Position numbers and translations under genes: made by a program. Below the pieces are notes generated by a model. That model did no database searches. It saw only the letters and a program-made list of their open reading frames with translations, and was not told the origin of the DNA. From Acidobacteriota bacterium (lineage in GTDB: Bacteria; Acidobacteriota; Vicinamibacteria; Vicinamibacterales; UBA2999): 6,290 nt of DNA. Each line of letters begins with the position of its first letter. Within the stretch, counting starts at the first letter, position 1. The stretch is from positions 1 through 6,290 of the forward strand of contig CANIBQ010000167.1 of NCBI GenBank assembly GCA_947465645.1, given 5' to 3'. Positions 1 through 6,290 of this stretch are shown one piece after another.

Positions 1-1872
1 CGCCTCGCCCTCGACGGCGCATTCGAGACCGCCGCGTCGTCGGCCGGAGTGGCCCCGTTGCCCGCACGCGCCACACCGGTCGCGTGGATCGCGTTCGCCG
101 TCGCCGTGCTGGGCTTCAGCGCCGTTGCGTTTGTGCATTTTCGTGAGACGCCGACCGAGCAAGCGGTGATGCGTCTTGCGCTACCGATGCCGGACGCGGC
201 GAATACCGGGATCTACTATCTCAGTCTCTCCCCCGACGGTCGCCGTGTGCTGGCGGCTATGAATTCGGGCGCATTAGCGGTCCGCAATCTGGATGCCGCC
301 GAGTGGACGCCGATCGCGCTCGGACCAAATGTCAATGTGCGCACGCCTTTCTGGTCGCACGACGGGCGCGCCATCGGCTTCTTCGCCAGCGGCCGGCTGA
401 AAACCGTGTCCGCGTCTGGAGGGCCGGTCAAGGACCTGTGCGGTGAGACCGGACAGAGTGGTCGGGGCGGAGCGTGGCGACGCGATGGCCTGATCCTGTT
501 TGCCAGCGAGGTCGGGCCGATGCGGACCGTCTCCGCCGCCGGAGGGGCGTGTAGCCCGGTGATGCAGGGCGACCCTCAGCGGAGCGCGTGGTTTCCTGAA
601 CTGCTGCCCGACGGCGCGCATTACCTCTACCGCGGCGAGCTCGCGGGCACGCCGGCGAGCCGGGGCGTCTACGTGGCGTCGGTGGACGAGCCGGGCGCGG
701 CCCCACTGAGCGGTAAGAAAATTCTGGACGACGCGTCCAGTGTGCTGTTCACGCCCCCCGCGCACAGCGGCGCGCCGGGCCACTTACTGTTCCTGCGCGG
801 GTCGAACCTCATGGCCCAGCCGTTCGATGGCCGTGCGCTGACGCCGCTGGGCGAGCCGTTTCTGGTCGCGTCGCAAGGGTCGACGACCGCCTCAGCACCC
901 CAGGTGGCGGCGGGGGCTGGGGGCGGCACCCTGGTCTACGGCAGCAATCTACGGGCGTCGTCCTTCGCACTCACGTGGATGGACCGCAGGGGACAGCCAC
1001 TCGGCACCGTGGGGCCGGTTGCCGATCACCGGGGCGTCGCGCTCTCCAGGGATGGATTGTTCGCCACTTCATTCCGACCGAGCGACGGCCTACATCTCTA
1101 CGATCTGGCTCGTAACTCGGCACAGCGGTTCTTCGCGGCCACGGACGAAACTTCAAGCCCAGGCGTCTGGTCCCAGGACGGCCGCGACGTCGTGCTCACG
1201 GCCACTCTGGACGGCGTTCGGGGGATCTACCGCAAGCCGGCCAACGGCGGTGGAACGGCGGAGTTGCTACTGCCTTCGCCCACCAACCCACAGGTCATCG
1301 GGGATCTGTCCGCAACCGGGACGCTCCTGTTTACGGAGGTCGATCCGAAGACGCGGGGGGATATTTGGTACCTCTTGACAGCTGGGGAGGGAGCGCGCAC
1401 GCCAGAGAAATTTCTGGCGACGGCGGCGCAGGAGTCGCAGCCGCAACTGTCGCGGGACGGCCGCTGGCTGGCCTATGTGTCCGACGAGAGCGGCCAGCAG
1501 GAAGTGTATGTGCGCGAATTTCCGTCGGGGCCGGGCTTCGCCAAGGTGTCGAGCCACGGGGGGGTTGAGCCGCGCTGGAAGCACGACGGGTCCGAACTGT
1601 ACTTCCGGGAGGGGACTGCGAGCGGTGGCAACACCCCGCTGATGGCCGTCCCCATGCACGCGGAGAGCCGCGGTGGCATCAGCGCTGGCGTTCCGGTGGC
1701 GCTGTTCCGGTTGAGGGCTGGCGGTTACTTACCGCAAAGCAACGTGTGGAAATACGCGCCGAGTCCGGACGGCCAGCGCTTCCTGGTGTTGGCAGACGCC
1801 GAGACGGCCGCGCCGGCGATCCACGTGATCACGAATTGGCTGAAGGCGACAAAGGACGCGGGGAAACAGTAG
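1..1872 (+). CDS. Ser/Thr protein kinase, C-terminal part with PD40/TolB-like sensor domain (5' end outside window)
   Basis: The frame is open from the first base, so the gene enters from upstream; 623 codons are visible. The first residues (RLALDGAFET) match the end of the juxtamembrane segment that follows the kinase domain in acidobacterial Ser/Thr kinases. The GTG at 49 is therefore probably not the true start. One hydrophobic segment follows at about residues 25-47 (TPVAWIAFAVAVLGFSAVAF). The rest is a beta-propeller-like region with recurring PD40-type blades: LSLSPDGRR (near 220), FWSHDGRAIGFF (near 350), LSRDGRWLAYVSDES (1447-1491), PRWKHDGSELYFRE (1570-1611) and PSPDGQRFLVL near the end. 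The close (IHVITNWLKATK) is the usual C-terminus of this family. The cytoplasmic kinase domain is inferred, not seen. The propeller would lie on the far side of the membrane and probably senses an unknown ligand or partner. A stand-alone TolB-like protein is less likely, given the juxtamembrane sequence. Confidence 0.88.
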   Translation, partial: RLALDGAFETAASSAGVAPLPARATPVAWIAFAVAVLGFSAVAFVHFRETPTEQAVMRLALPMPDAANTGIYYLSLSPDGRRVLAAMNSGALAVRNLDAAEWTPIALGPNVNVRTPFWSHDGRAIGFFASGRLKTVSASGGPVKDLCGETGQSGRGGAWRRDGLILFASEVGPMRTVSAAGGACSPVMQGDPQRSAWFPELLPDGAHYLYRGELAGTPASRGVYVASVDEPGAAPLSGKKILDDASSVLFTPPAHSGAPGHLLFLRGSNLMAQPFDGRALTPLGEPFLVASQGSTTASAPQVAAGAGGGTLVYGSNLRASSFALTWMDRRGQPLGTVGPVADHRGVALSRDGLFATSFRPSDGLHLYDLARNSAQRFFAATDETSSPGVWSQDGRDVVLTATLDGVRGIYRKPANGGGTAELLLPSPTNPQVIGDLSATGTLLFTEVDPKTRGDIWYLLTAGEGARTPEKFLATAAQESQPQLSRDGRWLAYVSDESGQQEVYVREFPSGPGFAKVSSHGGVEPRWKHDGSELYFREGTASGGNTPLMAVPMHAESRGGISAGVPVALFRLRAGGYLPQSNVWKYAPSPDGQRFLVLADAETAAPAIHVITNWLKATKDAGKQ

Positions 1873-1918
1873 CCGCCCAACAACAGGAGCGGCGCCGCTG
1901 CCGCGACGGGTCTTCTTC

Positions 1919-1947
1919 ATGGCTCCCTCGTGATCCGAGGGGGCCAT
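1919..1947 (+). terminator. Hairpin, probable transcription terminator after the kinase gene
   Basis: ATGGCTCCCTCG and CGAGGGGGCCAT form a 12-base-pair stem with one G-U pair around the loop TGATC. The stem starts 46 bases after the kinase stop codon. It is followed by TCTCTC rather than a run of T, so a classical intrinsic terminator is not certain. It could instead be an RNA-end stabilising structure. The stem also forms on the opposite strand. Confidence 0.5.
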
Positions 1948-2099
1948 TCTCTCAGGCTTCAAGTGGTCCGAAACAGCCCGGGCAGGTCACGCCCGTGGCC
2001 GGCCGACGACGACGCCCGAGGTGGTGGCGTTTGTGCTTGCCTGCTGGCGTGGGCTGACCCTACAGTTGCCAAGCTCCGTTCTCAGACCAGAGCTCATCA

Positions 2100-2127
2100 G
2101 GGAAGCCCGTTAATGCGTCCTATCGTC
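2100..2127 (+). repeat. Imperfect 28-base repeat, copy A
   Basis: GGGAAGCCCGTTAATGCGTCCTATCGTC shares 22 positions, with one gap, with GGGAGGCCGCTAATACGGTCTATCGTC at 3276-3302. The conserved blocks are GGGA, CCG, TAAT and the final CTATCGTC, after which the two sequences diverge. Copy A lies 69 bases before the cupin start codon. Its role is unknown: shared regulatory site, end of a small repetitive element, or recombination scar. Confidence 0.45.
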
Positions 2128-2181
2128 GAGGGCATCTATGGCCGCAACGTCGCACACTTACTCGGGGTCTGGCCCCGTTGC

Positions 2182-2190
2182 AGAAGGAGA
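2182..2190 (+). promoter_or_regulatory. Ribosome binding site of the cupin gene
   Basis: AGAAGGAGA contains a full GAAGGAG Shine-Dalgarno core, ending 7 bases before the ATG at 2197. This fixes the start at 2197 rather than at in-frame start codons further upstream. Confidence 0.8.
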
Positions 2191-2196
2191 ACCACG

Positions 2197-2604
2197 ATGA
2201 AGCTCAAAGTGACAGTAGGCGTAACGGTGATCGGCGCGGTGTTTGCCGCCGGTGTGACGGTGGGGCAGCAGGCCAATATCAGCCGCCGCGAGTCGCAGTT
2301 CGAGAACAGCGAGGTCAAGGTGTGGAAGTCGATCATCATGCCGAACCAGCCGCTGGACCAGCGCACCGGGCCCATGGCGCTGCATCGTCATGACCATGGG
2401 CGGGCCGCGGTCGTGCTCAAGGGCGGGACCCTCGACGTCGTCGACGGCAAGGGTGCAACGCTCCAGACCTACACGTGGGAGACCGGCAAGGCGTACTGGC
2501 TCGACGCCGATCCGGTCGGCACCGAGCACGGCGATCTGAACCGCGGCCAGGAGCCGATCGAGGTGGTGATCGTCGAGTTGAAGAACGACAAGCCCCAAAA
2601 GTAG
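2197..2604 (+). CDS. Small cupin-domain protein with N-terminal export signal or membrane anchor
   Basis: This is a 135-residue protein. The start is set by the strong ribosome binding site and by the signal-like N-terminus: KLK, then a hydrophobic stretch at residues 5-22. No ideal cleavage site is visible (VGQQA at 22-26), so it may be cleaved or stay anchored. One cupin barrel follows. Motif 1 is GPMALHRHDHGRAAVVLKGG (58-77), with His63, His65 and an extra His67; the usual metal-binding Glu is replaced by Arg69. Motif 2 is PVGTEHGDLN (106-115), which fits PxGxxHxxxN and gives the third His, His111. Metal binding through histidines is therefore plausible, but the substrate and reaction are unknown. 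It resembles small periplasmic cupins seen in Acidobacteriota. Both neighbours are separate units: a hairpin lies after the kinase, and the downstream DNA is broken genes. Confidence 0.8.
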   Translation: MKLKVTVGVTVIGAVFAAGVTVGQQANISRRESQFENSEVKVWKSIIMPNQPLDQRTGPMALHRHDHGRAAVVLKGGTLDVVDGKGATLQTYTWETGKAYWLDADPVGTEHGDLNRGQEPIEVVIVELKNDKPQK

Positions 2605-2670
2605 CGCCAGCGCTGAATCAATACTTGCGCGATTCTAAGTGGTGTTTAAGGCGGGTCGATGAAAGTCAGC

Positions 2671-2877
2671 TCACCACGGCTTCACCACGTTGATGGTGAC
2701 CGGCCCGGCCTCCACGTCCCCGGCGAGCTTCGTCGGCAGCAGTCGCCCGAGGAGGCTGCCAAACACCGCCGGGTGCGTATGGGCGAGCTGCTGCAAGTAG
2801 GCGACACCGCCCACGCCGTCCAGCGCCGCCAGCACGGCGTCCCGTAGCTCGGTGGTGGTTTTGTTCGGCGTCCCCCG
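2671..2877 (-). pseudogene. Phage-type small protein (GTPNKTT family), N-terminus missing
   Basis: Read on the minus strand, 68 codons from RGTPNKTTTELRDAVL to TINVVKPW and a TGA stop (2671-2673) match small phage-associated proteins that begin with a basic 'GRPKGTPNKTT' segment. These continue with a helix, a 'YLxxxAxxxPxxFxxLLGRxLP' block and a short beta-like tail ending near NPVxIxVV. Such genes often sit beside phage terminase genes; their function is not established. The family-like sequence stops at Arg/Gly near 2877. The open frame continues to a TTG at 2934, but that part is the reverse complement of the conserved SPGPAPKS region of the neighbouring gene, so it is not native. The usual basic N-terminus (around 20 residues) is gone and no good start or ribosome binding site is present. 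I call it a fragment. A functional short protein starting at 2934 is possible but unlikely. Confidence 0.6.
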
Positions 2878-3231
2878 TTCAGCCCGGGTCCCGCGCCCAA
2901 GAGCATAACCGTCGTCTTCGCGGCGGCCGGCCAAGGGGTGAAGTTCAGCTTGGAGTCTGTATCCGCCGACGGCAGCAAGTCTGCATGGGCCTCCACCGCT
3001 AACTACGACGGCAAGGACGTTCTGTTCACCGGGTTAGCCACCGTTGACACGACCTCGTTGAAACGCATCAACGCGACGACCGTGGAGGAGACCCGCAAGA
3101 AGGGCAGCAAGGTGGTGCGGACCTTGACCCGAGTCGTGTCGGCAGATGGCAAGTCGTTTACTGTCACGGTCAAGGGCACTAACGACCAGGGGCAGGCCAC
3201 CAACAACGTCGAAGTGTACGAAAAGCAGTAG
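2878..3231 (+). pseudogene. Acidobacterial small secreted-type protein, N-terminus missing
   Basis: 117 codons run from FSPGPAPKSITVVF to VEVYEKQ and a TAG stop. The pattern of SPGPAPKS, then [45 protein letters not shown] and NNVEVYEKQ is that of a common acidobacterial protein of unknown function. In that family a signal peptide and a 'W-LN-KSKY' segment precede SPGPAPKS. Here that whole front part is absent: the frame is closed by a stop at 2845-2847, and the intervening codons belong to the reverse strand of the phage-type fragment. No ATG, GTG or TTG precedes the GTG at 2938, which starts inside the conserved domain and has its only purine run directly against it. The gene is therefore probably dead, although the remaining reading frame is intact, which suggests a fairly recent break. 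Confidence 0.68.
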
Positions 3232-3275
3232 CGATCACTGGGTGCTGAGTCTGAGAACGGGCCTTATGTTGACTC

Positions 3276-3302
3276 GGGAGGCCGCTAATACGGTCTATCG
3301 TC
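3276..3302 (+). repeat. Imperfect 28-base repeat, copy B
   Basis: GGGAGGCCGCTAATACGGTCTATCGTC is the partner of the copy at 2100-2127, in the same orientation and 1.18 kb away. Its final TATCGTC stops exactly where recognisable methyltransferase coding sequence begins (CAC GAC GAA, 3303). A TTGACT at 3269-3274 lies just upstream and could be a -35 element, but no -10 element at 17 bases is convincing. Confidence 0.45.
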
Positions 3303-3565
3303 CACGACGAAACCTGGGTCCGCGAGAAGCTCGGCGATCGCTGGTGTGGATTCAGCGACGAGCACTTGACCGGATTACTCAACCGCGCCGGTTTCGGCGA
3401 CGTGACAGTTCAACTCGGCGCGCGGCGGACCAACGATCCGTTCACCGTGCTCCTCGCCATCGGGACGAAATCCGCCTTCGCTCGCAAGAACAAACGCGAG
3501 CTTCGGCGCGATGGCGCGCCGGAGCGGCTCAAGAAAGGCCCTGCCGCGTCGGCGGCCAAACAGTC

Positions 3566-3569
<4 letters not shown>
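3303..3569 (+). pseudogene. ArsR-family regulator/SAM-methyltransferase, C-terminal remnant
   Basis: The last 88 codons begin [20 protein letters not shown] and continue with [15 protein letters not shown] and the family signature [18 protein letters not shown], ending in a Lys/Arg-rich tail. This is the end of the methyltransferase-like half of ArsR/SmtB regulators that sit next to metH in many bacteria. SahR of Desulfovibrio, which responds to S-adenosylhomocysteine, is the characterised example. The winged-helix DNA-binding half and the SAM-binding Rossmann core, several hundred codons, are missing. Only about 70 bases separate the fragment from the previous gene's stop, and the frame is closed by TGA at 3270-3272. 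The first usable in-frame start is TTG at 3366, without a ribosome binding site. The stop overlaps the metH start as ATGA, so the ancestral gene was translationally coupled to metH. The remnant cannot bind DNA as a repressor. Confidence 0.7.

Positions 3570-6290
<2,721 letters not shown>

Larger units (their letters stand above)
1873..2196. other. Intergenic region between kinase and cupin genes
   Basis: No convincing gene lies in these 324 bases. The frame of the cupin gene is open upstream to 1930, but that extension has no family-like sequence and no ribosome binding site. The region holds a 12-base palindrome (AGCGGCGCCGCT, 1888-1899), a long hairpin (1919-1947), one copy of an imperfect 28-base repeat (2100-2127) and a short perfect hairpin (CGGGG-TCTGG-CCCCG, 2163-2177) just before the cupin ribosome binding site. 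The cupin promoter must lie here, but I see no clear -35/-10 pair. Confidence 0.6.

Noticed and set aside
1930..2196. Upstream extension of the cupin reading frame to a GTG at 1930
   Set aside because: The extension has no family-like sequence, it starts inside a hairpin, and the strong ribosome binding site and signal-like N-terminus fix the start at 2197.
2076..3260. Exact 12-base inverted match CCGTTCTCAGAC (2076-2087) / GTCTGAGAACGG (3249-3260), each just upstream of a copy of the 28-base repeat
   Set aside because: About one such 12-base match is expected by chance in a window of this size. It is opposite in orientation to the direct repeat, and no transposase or target duplication is seen, so terminal inverted repeats are not supported.
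3269..3298. Possible promoter for metH: TTGACT with TAATAC or GTCTAT downstream
   Set aside because: Spacing to TAATAC is 11 bases, and GTCTAT at 18 bases is a poor -10 match. It is too weak to annotate as a promoter.

Overview
This 6.3 kb window has high G+C and most likely comes from an Acidobacteriota chromosome, perhaps of the Vicinamibacteria group. This is inferred from three gene types that are common there: a Ser/Thr kinase with a PD40/TolB-like sensor half, a small 'SPGPAPKS' secreted-type protein, and an ArsR-methyltransferase gene joined to metH. All genes of clear function read on the + strand.

Layout. Positions 1-1872 hold the C-terminal part of a membrane-anchored Ser/Thr protein kinase, whose kinase domain lies upstream of the window. 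A strong hairpin follows at 1919-1947. A 324-base intergenic region then leads to a small exported or anchored cupin protein (2197-2604) with a good ribosome binding site. From about 2605 to 3565 the DNA is a patchwork of gene ends. It holds a phage-type small protein on the minus strand that has lost its N-terminus (2671-2877), joined head to head with an acidobacterial-type protein that has also lost its N-terminus (2878-3231). A 27-base repeat copy comes next, then the last 88 codons of an ArsR-type regulator/SAM-methyltransferase (3303-3569). From 3566 to the window end runs metH, cobalamin-dependent methionine synthase, open for 908 codons without a stop. It overlaps the remnant before it by 4 bases (ATGA).

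How the parts fit. In related bacteria an ArsR-family regulator with a methyltransferase-like domain (SahR type) controls genes of the S-adenosylmethionine cycle, including metH. Here only the regulator's tail is left, still translationally linked to metH, so metH may have lost its native promoter and regulator. The metH reading frame carries a 7-base tandem repeat (GATC-rich) in the linker between the homocysteine and folate domains.

I see no new defence or mobile system. The points worth attention are the base-sharp gene junctions, the repeat at one of them, and the repeat insertion inside metH.
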